Notes under the pieces: generated by a model
The model's database searches: none
What the model was told of the DNA's origin: nothing
Seen by the model: the letters and a program-made list of their open reading frames with translations, nothing else
Origin: JAZDKP01 sp043802925
GTDB taxonomy: Bacteria > Fibrobacterota > OXYB2-FULL-49-7 > JAEUSG01
Assembly: GCA_043802925.1 (NCBI GenBank)
Contig: JAZDKP010000008.1
Location: forward strand, 1-12,902
Reading direction: 5' to 3'
DNA length: 12,902 bases
Program-made: the position numbers and the translations under genes
Shown: positions 1 to 7,700 of the stretch, piece by piece
How the letters are laid out: each line of letters begins with the position of its first letter
How positions within the stretch are numbered: the stretch's first letter is position 1

Positions 1-1
1 T

Positions 2-385
2 CTGCCGTTCCAGGAAGCGACCGATATCATTGAACAAAAAAAGTTGATGATACATAAAACCATTGTTAAAATCCATGATGTACTCGATAAAATTGTCGGC
101 ACCTCCGGCAAAATGGACGGTCTTTCCGAAGAACAGAGACAAAAAATAAAAGCCTTGCGAAAAAAAGCCCTGGTTCTCAGCTTTAAGGAAATAAAACTGT
201 TCAGCGAACAAAACAATCTTGAGCAGAAATCACTCAGTACCGGAAAAGGTTTTCTTTCCGCTCTTATCACCATGCATCCGAATGTATTTGTTACCATCGG
301 GAATGCAAAATTCATTTCCAGGCATGAATATGGCAAAACGACTCTCCAGTATGACGCAGGCACTCAAAAAATCATAACAAAATAG
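2..385 (+). CDS. C-terminal part of a FapA/DUF342-like coiled-coil protein (5' end outside window)
   Basis: The reading frame is open to the left edge, so this is the end of a longer protein and the in-frame TTG/ATG codons at 44 and 47 are probably internal. About 127 residues are visible. The first two thirds are charged and helical (EATDIIEQKKLM, then a run rich in Glu/Lys/Gln), consistent with a coiled coil. The last 40 residues read like a small beta structure with the pattern MHPNVFVTIGNAKF. This resembles the end of DUF342/FapA proteins, where a coiled coil is followed by a 'yPgV.I.IG' strand repeat and a short tail. FapA-family proteins are polymer-like scaffold proteins found near motility and signalling genes. 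The stop overlaps the ribosome-binding site of the next gene, so the two are probably co-transcribed. The family call rests on pattern memory only; the sequence itself shows only coiled coil plus beta tail. Confidence 0.45.
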   Translation: MPFQEATDIIEQKKLMIHKTIVKIHDVLDKIVGTSGKMDGLSEEQRQKIKALRKKALVLSFKEIKLFSEQNNLEQKSLSTGKGFLSALITMHPNVFVTIGNAKFISRHEYGKTTLQYDAGTQKIITK

Positions 386-394
386 GAGCGGATA

Positions 395-1045
395 ATGGCT
401 GTAATGAACGTATTGATTGCGGATGATGATCCGGCGGTTGTCGATATTATCTCCGTGCATCTTAAAACCCAGGGTTACGGTACCCTGCGTGCCGGTAACG
501 GCCTTGAAGCGTGGGAAATATATAATGATAAAAACCCTGATGTTGTCATAACCGATCTTAATATGCCTCAAATGCCCGGAGGGGAGCTCGTAAGCAAAAT
601 AAAACAAAAAAACCCCCGAACCATAACCATTGTCCTGACGGGAGAGGGGTCGATGGAATCCGCCATCAGCGTTATGCGGTCCGGATGTGACGATTATCTG
701 CTTAAACCCATTCAAGACTTAAACCGGCTTTCTTTTGTAATAATGCATTCCATAGAACGGAGAAATTTGCTTACCCGATCCTTGTTGCAAAGCCGCGTGA
801 GCTGGGCAAAGAGCGAATATATCAATCGTTTGTGTGACGAGTTAAGCAATCCGGCATATTGTCTTTTGTCAAAGACGGAAACACTGGTTAAGGTATTGGA
901 AAAATCGGGCGCCAACGAGGCCCTATCATTGGCTAAAGAAATACAAAGCTTTACAGAAACACTGGTGGAAATTTCGGGGCGTCTTTGTGACGATACGGAG
1001 AGGTTAAAATTAGTCGAAAAACAAACCTGTTTAAAAAATTCTTAA
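395..1045 (+). CDS. Response regulator: receiver domain plus degenerate HisKA-like helical tail
   Basis: A 216-residue cytoplasmic response regulator. The receiver domain (about 4-120) is complete: acidic pocket D10-D12, phosphoacceptor D54 in VITDLNMP, switch Thr82 in VLTGEG, and Lys104 in LLKPI. There is no DNA-binding domain. Residues 139-159 line up without gaps with the start of a HisKA dimerisation/phosphotransfer helix: KSEYINRLCDELSNP against the family pattern KSEFLANMSHELRTP. Asp148 (GAC) sits where the phosphorylatable His would be. A second helical stretch (about 165-195) could complete a two-helix hairpin, but no ATPase domain follows. I infer a dimerising receiver protein derived from a hybrid kinase that can no longer autophosphorylate, perhaps an adaptor. 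AGGAG at 384-388 lies 6 bases before the ATG, which supports this start. It follows the FapA-like gene by 9 bases and precedes an HD-GYP regulator. Confidence 0.85.
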   Translation: MAVMNVLIADDDPAVVDIISVHLKTQGYGTLRAGNGLEAWEIYNDKNPDVVITDLNMPQMPGGELVSKIKQKNPRTITIVLTGEGSMESAISVMRSGCDDYLLKPIQDLNRLSFVIMHSIERRNLLTRSLLQSRVSWAKSEYINRLCDELSNPAYCLLSKTETLVKVLEKSGANEALSLAKEIQSFTETLVEISGRLCDDTERLKLVEKQTCLKNS

Positions 1046-1120
1046 AAATCATTACTAAGGGCTGGGCATGTCCGGATTGAAAGCATGGGATAGAAAATAC
1101 AAAATCAAAAGAGATTAAGA

Positions 1121-2281
1121 ATGAATGAAAAACCATTGATTTTAATTGTTGATGACCAACAACAAAACGTTGAACTTCTCGAAGCCCATCTTGTGCCGCA
1201 GGGCTTCGATATTATTAAGGCGGCAAACGGTGAAGAAGCGCTTGAGAAACTTAACGGCAGCAAGATCGATCTGATTCTGCTGGACGTACAGATGCCCGGC
1301 ATGGATGGCTTTGAAGTAACCCGCAGAATCAGGAAAGACATGGCCTATCGGCTTCTTCCGATAATCCTGGTTACCGCATTGCGTGAAACCGAAGAGCGGG
1401 TAAAAGGAATTGAGGCGGGTTGTGATGACTTTATTTCAAAACCTTTCGATAAGATGGAACTTTTAGCCCGGGTCCGTTCCCTGCTAAAGGTCAAGGCCTA
1501 CAACGATTTGATGACTCATTTCCGGAAAGAGCTGGAGTCCGAGGTAACCAAGCGGACCGGGGAATTGAAGCAGGCCGTTGAGAGGATAAAAGCCGCTTCG
1601 CTGGATACGATTTACCGGCTGTCCATGGCCTCGGAGTACAAGGACAAGGATACGGGCGCACATATCCAGCGAATGAGCCGTTATTCCGCTGCCATTGCCC
1701 GCCGCATGGGACTGGCTGAAAGCATGGTTGAAGCTATTCTTTATGCTGCGCCCATGCATGATTTGGGCAAGTTGGGCATCCCGGACCAGATACTGGTGAA
1801 ACCGGACAAGCTTGCCCCGATAGAGTGGGAAATTATGAAGCAGCATACGGTCATAGGCGCCAAAATCCTCAATGGCTCGGACGCTGAATTCATCAGACTG
1901 GGGGAGACGTTAGCCCGATACCATCACGAGAAATGGGATGGCAGCGGCTATCCAAACAGCCTAAAAGGGATAGAGATACCCATTGCCTGCCGCATTGCGG
2001 CCATTGCAGACGTATTTGATGCCCTGACCTCCAAACGGCCCTATAAAGAGCCCTTCTCTGTGGAGAAGGCGCTGGCCATTATCATGGAAGGGAGGGGAAG
2101 CCACTTTGATCCGGATGTAGTGGATGCTTTCTTTGCCATCCAGGACGAGATACTCACTATCAAGAAGCTCTATGATGATGACGAGAATCAATCAGCTTTT
2201 GATATTCCTGAACTGAAAGCTCTGTTACAACAATATGATGGTGGATTCCGGGTCAAACCCGGAATGACAAAGAAACCGTAG
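1121..2281 (+). CDS. RpfG-like response regulator: receiver plus HD-GYP cyclic-di-GMP phosphodiesterase
   Basis: A 386-residue cytoplasmic protein. The receiver (about 5-123) has D11-D12, phosphoacceptor D55 in LLDVQMPGMDG, Thr85 and Lys107 in ISKPF. A charged linker (about 127-160), probably coiled coil, leads to an HD-GYP domain (about 162-355). Visible metal- and substrate-binding motifs are HD at 213-214 (PMHDLGKLGIPD), His242, HHE at 268-270, and GYP at 276-278 in WDGSGYP, followed by ADVFDALTSKRPY. All are intact, so it is expected to hydrolyse cyclic-di-GMP under control of receiver phosphorylation, as known for RpfG-type proteins. No partner kinase is visible; it may lie upstream of the window. 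The start has only a weak purine-rich site (AAGAGA). The last dozen residues (RVKPGMTKKP and the preceding few) are encoded by a dispersed palindromic repeat at 2245-2265, so the original C-terminus was probably different. Confidence 0.93.
   Translation: MNEKPLILIVDDQQQNVELLEAHLVPQGFDIIKAANGEEALEKLNGSKIDLILLDVQMPGMDGFEVTRRIRKDMAYRLLPIILVTALRETEERVKGIEAGCDDFISKPFDKMELLARVRSLLKVKAYNDLMTHFRKELESEVTKRTGELKQAVERIKAASLDTIYRLSMASEYKDKDTGAHIQRMSRYSAAIARRMGLAESMVEAILYAAPMHDLGKLGIPDQILVKPDKLAPIEWEIMKQHTVIGAKILNGSDAEFIRLGETLARYHHEKWDGSGYPNSLKGIEIPIACRIAAIADVFDALTSKRPYKEPFSVEKALAIIMEGRGSHFDPDVVDAFFAIQDEILTIKKLYDDDENQSAFDIPELKALLQQYDGGFRVKPGMTKKP
2245..2265. repeat. Short palindromic dispersed repeat inside the 3' end of the HD-GYP gene
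   Basis: The arms ATTCCGGGT (2245-2253) and ACCCGGAAT (2257-2265) form a perfect 9-bp stem around CAA. The unit with its flanking GG and GACA matches a REP-like palindrome of the ATTCCGGGTCAAGCCCGGAAT type that I recall from many bacterial genomes. It is translated here as part of the last residues of the HD-GYP protein. There is no T-run after it, so it is not a standard terminator. Confidence 0.75.
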
Positions 2282-2299
2282 CAAAACCCATAATGAACG

Positions 2300-2321
2300 A
2301 CCCCGCAGCAAGCTGCGAGGT
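2300..2321. repeat. Second palindromic repeat (CCCCGCAGC-AA-GCTGCGAGG type)
   Basis: The left arm ACCCCGCAGC (2300-2309) and right arm GCTGCGAGGT (2312-2321) pair with a single mismatch around AA. The unit is followed by TATCGA and resembles a common intergenic palindrome (GCAGCAAGCTGC core). It lies just after the HD-GYP stop and could fold in the 3' untranslated RNA of both convergent neighbours. No T-tract follows. Confidence 0.65.
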
Positions 2322-2343
2322 ATCGACAATCGAATGCATCGGG

Positions 2344-2403
2344 CCTTTCGACTCCGCTCAAGGCCCGACAAACGCAGTACGAGCCCCGAGCGGAGCCGAG
2401 GGG
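2344..2403. repeat. Imperfect inverted repeat of the CTCCGCTC / GAGCGGAG family
   Basis: A 21-base left arm (2344-2364, core CGACTCCGCTC) and right arm (2383-2403, core GAGCGGAGCCG) are inverted copies, 16 of 21 positions matching, separated by 18 bases. The left arm also closes its own hairpin, GGGCCTT (2341-2347) with AAGGCCC (2360-2366). The core is a widespread dispersed repeat in bacterial genomes and gives rise to false ORFs containing FDSAQG- and PSGAEGR-like peptides, as seen here. Nothing suggests a gene in this stretch. Confidence 0.7.
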
Positions 2404-2425
2404 CGAATCATCAAGTCACAGCATA

Positions 2426-2440
2426 CTTCGACAGGCTCAG
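2426..2440. repeat. Partial copy of the CTTCGACAGGCTCAG repeat
   Basis: The 15 bases CTTCGACAGGCTCAG match the core of another widespread dispersed repeat that often accompanies the CTCCGCTC family. Only a single arm is recognised here. Together with 2245-2265, 2300-2321 and 2344-2403 it fills most of the gap between the two convergent genes; the remainder of 2282-2506 holds nothing I recognise. Confidence 0.5.
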
Positions 2441-2506
2441 TACAAGCGCTGCGCGGAATTATGCCCGTAGTAATAAGCCAGGGGGATTAAAATATTTTCT
2501 CGCTAC

Positions 2507-3598
2507 TCACTTCATAAAGATCAACTTCTTCATTGAGACGATGGATCCGGCGTTCAAACGGCAGAAGTATATACCACTCGATAAACTGAATGTTCCCTTT
2601 TTAGTATTGAACGGCACGGTATAGCTGCCGGCTTCCTGACGGCCGTTCACGAGCGTGGCGACTTCATGGCCCAGCGAATTGTAGACTTTGATGGAAACCC
2701 GGGCCGCCTTCTTGATACTGTAGTGAATTTTCGTGGACGGATTGAATGGATTTGGATAGTTCTGCAATAGCGCGAATTCCTGGGGCGCCAATCCAGTTTC
2801 AACAGCGGTCGCTACCGGCCGGGTGACGGTATTGGAGGCCAATGTAACCGCAGCAATGCTTGCCAACGCCCTGCCGTCCAATGTTGCACCGGTATTCAGC
2901 GAGATGGATTGATCCGCCATGATGGTTCCCTTGAAGACCGCGGTCGTTCCAAGAGTCGCGGATGTGCCGACCTGCCAGAAAATGTTGGCGGCCAGCGCGC
3001 CCCCTGCAAGAATGACATGGATACCGGTGCCCACATTGAGATCAGCGGCTATCTGGAAGATCCAGACATCCGTTGCGCTGCCCGTGAGAGTGACGTCAGA
3101 CCCTGCTATTGAAAGTCCGCTCGTGAATTTATACAGACCGGGGACAAGGGTCAACCCGCCTATATTTCCGGAACCGGGATTCAAAAAAGGACCGGTCGGT
3201 ACCGGTGTGCGTTCTGCGGCGTCGTTGTACGCAATGGTTAAGTCACCCTGGGCCGTAGTGAGCATGGAAGCAGCGGACACCGAACCTGCAGGGCCCGTGG
3301 CATCGACCGTGTATATGGTCCCGGTTACTTCGGTTAAACCAAACCCGGTAATATTACTGCCAGCGGCTGGACTCAAGCCGATGTTACCGGTGATCGTAGA
3401 AGCCGGAGCGTTTGAGACCAATGAACCGGCCAGAATAGCGAAATTGGCGGTCGAGCCAAGGGTTACGGGTACCAGCGGTATAGACACGGCAACAGCAGGC
3501 AGCATCAAAGCGACCATCAGAATGGCTCCAAAGAAGCACGACCACCGGCTTACGACAGTCGACTCTTTGCTGATTTTTCGTTTAGACTTTTTCGGCAT
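2507..3598 (-). CDS. Secreted ice-binding-like (DUF3494) protein with type IX secretion sorting domain
   Basis: A roughly 363-residue secreted protein. A long positive N-region (MPKKSKRKISK) leads to a hydrophobic signal segment (about 23-40) ending near AVAVS. Residues about 46-262 match the DUF3494 ice-binding fold: it opens LGSTANFAILAGS, then STITGNIGLSP, TVTGTI-like EVTGTIY, LTIAYNDAAERTP, GGLTLVPGLYKF, VWIFQIAADL, IFWQVGTSATLGT and SLNTGATLDGRALA, all in family order. Residues about 275-364 form a type-A sorting domain (LLQNYPNPFNPSTKIHYSI, VYNSLGHEVATLVNG, SSGIYFCRL, ending MKKLIFMK), which is removed on export by the type IX system, leaving the protein at the cell surface or outside. 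Known relatives bind ice crystals or act as adhesins; which applies is not shown. The gene is monocistronic, convergent with the HD-GYP gene and divergent from the PRC-barrel gene. ATG at 3598 is preferred over GTG at 3601 because of ribosome-binding-site spacing. Confidence 0.9.
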   Translation of the reverse strand: MPKKSKRKISKESTVVSRWSCFFGAILMVALMLPAVAVSIPLVPVTLGSTANFAILAGSLVSNAPASTITGNIGLSPAAGSNITGFGLTEVTGTIYTVDATGPAGSVSAASMLTTAQGDLTIAYNDAAERTPVPTGPFLNPGSGNIGGLTLVPGLYKFTSGLSIAGSDVTLTGSATDVWIFQIAADLNVGTGIHVILAGGALAANIFWQVGTSATLGTTAVFKGTIMADQSISLNTGATLDGRALASIAAVTLASNTVTRPVATAVETGLAPQEFALLQNYPNPFNPSTKIHYSIKKAARVSIKVYNSLGHEVATLVNGRQEAGSYTVPFNTKKGTFSLSSGIYFCRLNAGSIVSMKKLIFMK

Positions 3599-3604
3599 CA
3601 CATT

Positions 3605-3610
3605 CTCCTT
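3605..3610 (-). promoter_or_regulatory. Ribosome-binding site deciding the DUF3494 start
   Basis: On the minus strand the site reads AAGGAG. It is 3 bases from GTG (3601) and 6 bases from the directly following ATG (3598), which favours the ATG. Confidence 0.6.
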
Positions 3611-3797
3611 ATTGAAACTTAATTGTCTCCCACCGACTCACCGTAAAGACCGCAATTGTCATACCAAAAGAGGGGGTTGGCTAAAACAAGCCCAATAAAA
3701 CCTAAAATACCAACAATGTAATCGTTTTAAGATTAACACAATGACAGGTTCTATTGGTTTTTACGAATAAGAGAAACAGGCGTCTCATTTTCACACT

Positions 3798-3826
3798 TTG
3801 ACATTTTAAATACCCCATTTTTTAAC
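3798..3826 (+). promoter_or_regulatory. Candidate promoter for the PRC-barrel/tamB/Omp85 unit
   Basis: A perfect TTGACA (3798-3803) is followed after 17 bases by TTTAAC (3821-3826), which matches TATAAT at 4 of 6 positions. It lies 100 bases upstream of the PRC-barrel ATG in the correct orientation. If the host uses Bacteroidota-type promoters this match could be fortuitous. Confidence 0.3.
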
Positions 3827-3925
3827 GCACAGGGCCATGTCATTGGTTTACGCGGCCAACCCTATGCGGGCTCAAAAGTTGCTACTGCATAAGGTAAGAA
3901 TCCATTCACATTAAACGGAGGTCTT

Positions 3926-4708
3926 ATGACAAAGTATTCAGGCGCCATGCAACACAAAATCAACAGTTTGACCGGTTATGTGATAAAAGCGAGTGACGGG
4001 GACCTGGGAAAGCTGCACGAGTTTTACTTTGATGATGAAACCTGGACTATCCGTTATATGGTTGTGGAAACAGGTAACTGGCTCCTGGACCGCAAGGTGC
4101 TTGTTTCTTTGGTTGCCCTGGGTAAACCCGACGAAACGTCACGCACCGTTTCCGTAAACCTGACCTGCGATCAGGTACGCAACAGTCCTGATATCGATAC
4201 CGAGAGACCCGTTTACCGTCAGCATGAGGTCGAGTTACATGAGCACTATCAATGGCCAATCTATTGGGAATCCGGTTTCGAAAGCGCTATGGGAGCTACG
4301 CCCCTCCCCTTTCTGCTGACCGGTGAACAGGAGAAGCCGGAGCCGACCGTGCGCGATCATAAGGACAATCCCCATTTACGCAGTACGCGAAAGATCACCG
4401 GTTACCATATCCACGCCATTGACGGTGAAATCGGCCACGTGGAGGATTTTATCGTTGACGATGAAAACTGGTCGATTCGTTTTCTGGTTGTGGATACCAC
4501 CCACTGGCTGCCGGGAAGAAAAGTTCTCATATCGCCCCGATGGATTCAGCGCGTGAAATGGGATGACTCCAGTGTGCATTTGGACCTCTCGCGGGAAGCG
4601 GTACGACAGAGTCCGGAATTCGACCCGTCAAAACCGATATCCCGGAACTATAAGGACGATCTCCACACCCACTACGGTCGGACTCTGGGCATTACTGACT
4701 TCCGTTGA
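3926..4708 (+). CDS. Tandem PRC-barrel domain protein
   Basis: A 260-residue protein without signal peptide or membrane segment, so probably cytoplasmic. It is an internal duplication. Residues about 13-90 (LTGYVIKASDGDLGKLHEFYFDDETW) and about 155-232 (ITGYHIHAIDGEIGHVEDFIVDDENW, written here as the family motif region) each carry a PRC-barrel core of the type first seen in photosynthetic reaction-centre H subunits: a GD/EIG turn, FDDE/VDDE-W-IR, VVxTxxWLxxRKVLxS, then an R-x-SP-x-D-P/T helix end. The linker (about 100-150) is unlike either repeat. PRC barrels are small protein- or RNA-binding beta barrels; no specific partner can be read here. A strong GGAGGT (3917-3922) precedes the ATG by 3 bases. 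The stop is only 26 bases before tamB, so it is probably the first gene of that transcript. Confidence 0.88.
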   Translation: MTKYSGAMQHKINSLTGYVIKASDGDLGKLHEFYFDDETWTIRYMVVETGNWLLDRKVLVSLVALGKPDETSRTVSVNLTCDQVRNSPDIDTERPVYRQHEVELHEHYQWPIYWESGFESAMGATPLPFLLTGEQEKPEPTVRDHKDNPHLRSTRKITGYHIHAIDGEIGHVEDFIVDDENWSIRFLVVDTTHWLPGRKVLISPRWIQRVKWDDSSVHLDLSREAVRQSPEFDPSKPISRNYKDDLHTHYGRTLGITDFR

Positions 4709-4724
4709 ATCGAAAATGGATGCC

Positions 4725-4730
4725 TGAGGT
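4725..4730 (+). promoter_or_regulatory. Ribosome-binding site deciding the tamB start
   Basis: TGAGGT lies 4 bases before ATG 4735. The longer in-frame option starts with TTG at 4705, overlaps the PRC-barrel stop and has no comparable site, so ATG 4735 is chosen. Confidence 0.6.
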
Positions 4731-4734
4731 TTTA

Positions 4735-7700
4735 ATGCTCAAATGGCGCTGTCGGATTCTTGCTTGTGGCGTTTTACTGGCGCTTCTTATCCTCATTCTG
4801 CTCACTGCGGCGCAATACTATCTGCAGACCCCTTCCATGAAAGGATTAATCAAAGACGCGATCAGTAAATCAATCCATGGAAAACTGAGCTGGGAGGACT
4901 TGCGTATTTCCTTTCTCGGCCGTTCAATCGAAATACGCGAGGCAAAGCTTTTTGATCCTGATGGCAACCCGCTTGCCGGCATCAAGAAGCTATACGCCCG
5001 GATTTCTTTATCAGGTCTCATCAAACGGAACCTGGTTGTTTCCGAGCTTGACATTCAAGGGCCCTGGGTCAATCTTGAAACAGACACCCATGGCCGGGTC
5101 ATACTGGCAAAGGTGTTTGCCGGCAATGCCGGTAAGCCCGGCCCCAAAACGAACGCCTCGTTTATTTCCGGCATTTTTCTTGATAAATTAATTCTATCGA
5201 ACGGCCGGTTCGTCTTCAGGACCCATGACAATAATTATAAAATAGTCGCGCAAAACATTACCGTAAACGGATCGGGCGCTCTTAATACCCTGCAGGCAAA
5301 CGCACAACTGATGATGGGCCCGGTAGACCTTTCGTTAGGCAATAAAACCATGCGTTTTGACAGCCTGGCCTTGAATGCTTCGGCGAATCCAGAGGCCATT
5401 GACATTGCCGTCTTGAGAATAGTCACTGCGAATTCACGAATCGGCCTTAACGGGCAAATAACCGGTTTACCGGAAAATCCCGGCGGCCAGATTGTGTTGG
5501 AAGGAAACATTGACTTAAAAGAACTCGGCGAATTCCAGGCTGATAAGACGGATCTTAACGGCATCACGACATTCAAGGCCGAGGTATCCGGAAACCTTTC
5601 AAACCCTGACGCAAATATCAGACTGGACTGCAAAAACCTGTCCATTAACAGCCGGGCGATTGGAAACCTGGCTCTTGTGTCCAGGCTTAACAACCTGACG
5701 TTGGAGATAGAACGGCTTATGCTGGTCGCGCCGGACTACCAGGCTGCGGTAAACGGCCGGATACGGGCGCGGGAAATGTTTCCCTCCGGCCTGGGCAAAG
5801 AACCTGTGAGCGTTGATCAGCTTTCCTACTCGCTGGGACTCAAAGGAAGTGTCCCGGACATCGGGGCCCTCCTTTCTTTGGAGAACGTAACGGGTTCCTG
5901 TGGTGCCTCGGTTACCTTATCAGGCAAAGGCGTTATTCCCGGCCGCGCCAGGGCGACTCTTTTGATGGAGGGTGAAGCACACCGGTTCGGCCCCAGGAAG
6001 GGGCGGGCGGTCAACGGCCGGATGCATGCGGAAGGCTTTCTGGATCACGGGAGGGTCCTTCTCCGCTCCTGTTCAGGTACTCTCGGTCAATCGATTTTAA
6101 CAGCGCAAGGCCAAATGGAATATGCGACAAAAAGAACCCGCGGTTTTGTCTGTGTCGACTCCTTGAACCTTGCCTGGGTGCTGCCTTTTATGGGGCTGAA
6201 GACCGGATCGGGCATTGCAAAGGTTTCCGCGTCATTGACCGGCATGCTTCCCATGCCCAATGCCATATGCACGCTGACGGCCCGCGGCCTGTCAATAGAT
6301 TCACATACGGTGGGCGACATCAACGCCGATATTTCCATGGACGCGTCGGGCCTGATATCCATGACGCGGTTTATGCTCGAAAACCGCAAGTCCAGACTCG
6401 AACTCAACGGTTCCGTTGCCCTGCGTGATCCGTTAACACGCCAATTCAGCAACGATCCCGTGATTTCACTGAATTGCGGCCCGAACACTCTTTTTCTTGA
6501 AGATTTTTCTGATAATATGCAAGGGGAAATCCACTTGTTGGCAAACGCAAACGGAAAGCTGTCCATGCCGGTTGGCACAATAACGCTCAAATCGTCCAGT
6601 CTTAACATCAACGCCAAACCCGTTCCACAGCTAAACCTTGTGGCGAACCTGGAGGGTCAACGACTCACACTGGCCCCTTTTGATATCGTGTTTGCCAAAG
6701 ATCAGGCCATTCATACGGAAGGATGGATCAACCGGCAGGGGGATTATGATTTCAGCGCATCCTCCGGAAGAATATCCATTGGCAGTATCAAGGCTTTACC
6801 CGGCAGTGATTCTATCAGCGGGACATTGGGGCTCCGTCTCCTGGGATCCGGCTCCATAAAGAATCCGTCCCTGTCCGGAACCGTTCTCATTGACGGCTTT
6901 AGCATCAAGGGAAACAGGCTTGACACGACACTTCTTACGTTTTCGCTTGCGGACAAAGTGATTAAATTCAACTGCCAATCCAATTTCAGCGTACAGGGAA
7001 CCTATCAGGTAAAGAAGAATGACTTCGACCTGGCCGCAACATTCAAGGAAACGGATCTGTCCGCTTATTTTGCTTTCGCCGGCCTTCACAGCCTCAAAAG
7101 TAAAATAAGCGGACAGGTTTCCGCTTCCGGAAACCTGGCCTTTCCACTGGACATTGAAGGTAAGATTGATTTTCCCGTCCTGGAGGTTACGTATGATTCG
7201 CTGCCGTTAATCACATCGCACGCTTTTAAGGCCACGCTGTCTCACCAGCGGCTGCAAATCCCCGACGTTTACCTTGCGCTGCTCGAACATGGCCGCTTGA
7301 AGTTAACAGGGAGCGCGGATATCAACGGCCCGCTCAATCTGCAGATTGACGGCGACATCCCGCTTAAGACCATCGGGGCCTTTGTGCAGGACCTGGGAGA
7401 CCTTTCGGGACGCGCCGCAATCCATGGCCGGCTGACCGGCACGCAAAAGCAGCCGGTGGTCGCGGCGGATGCCGATATTTCCGGATTTTCGATGCAGCTC
7501 CCCGGGACACAGCAGGAACTCCGGAATGTGAACGGGCGGATTCTTCTATCCGGAAACGCCATCACCGTGGAAAACATAAACGGCAACCTTGATGACGGCT
7601 CCTTCTCCATCAAAGGCGATATATTACTTGACCACTCAACGCCGAAACGGATTTCCGCCACGTTTTCCGGAAGAAACCTTCCCATCCAGGTGCCCGATGT

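Larger units (their letters stand above)
3602..3925. other. Divergent intergenic region between the DUF3494 and PRC-barrel genes
   Basis: About 320 bases with no convincing ORF. It is AT-rich compared with the flanking genes and must carry the promoters for both divergent genes. I see one plausible sigma-70-like promoter towards the plus strand (3798-3826) and ribosome-binding sites at both ends. I found no strong hairpin, riboswitch-like fold or tRNA. The roughly 90 bases between the candidate promoter and the PRC-barrel start would be a leader of unknown role. Confidence 0.6.

Noticed and set aside
230..715. 161-residue minus-strand ORF across the first two genes
   Set aside because: It overlaps the well-supported receiver domain on the other strand and shows no family features.
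2245..2321. Rho-independent terminators for the HD-GYP gene
   Set aside because: Both palindromes lack a following T-run, and the first lies inside the coding sequence; they fit dispersed repeats better.
2293..2490. 65-residue plus-strand ORF between the HD-GYP and DUF3494 genes
   Set aside because: It is made of translated dispersed repeats (FDSAQG-, PSGAEGR-like peptides), has no ribosome-binding site and no recognisable fold.
2919..3698. 259-residue plus-strand ORF antisense to the DUF3494 gene
   Set aside because: It lies opposite a protein with a clear family match, signal peptide and sorting domain; its composition is that of a shadow frame with no motif.
4705..4734. TTG start adding ten residues to TamB
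   Set aside because: The TTG overlaps the previous stop and lacks a ribosome-binding site, whereas ATG 4735 has TGAGGT 4 bases upstream and directly precedes the membrane anchor.
6087..6617. 176-residue minus-strand ORF inside tamB (with similar ones at 7269-7778 and 5235-5693)
   Set aside because: These are antisense shadows of the strongly supported TamB frame; none has a motif or start site.
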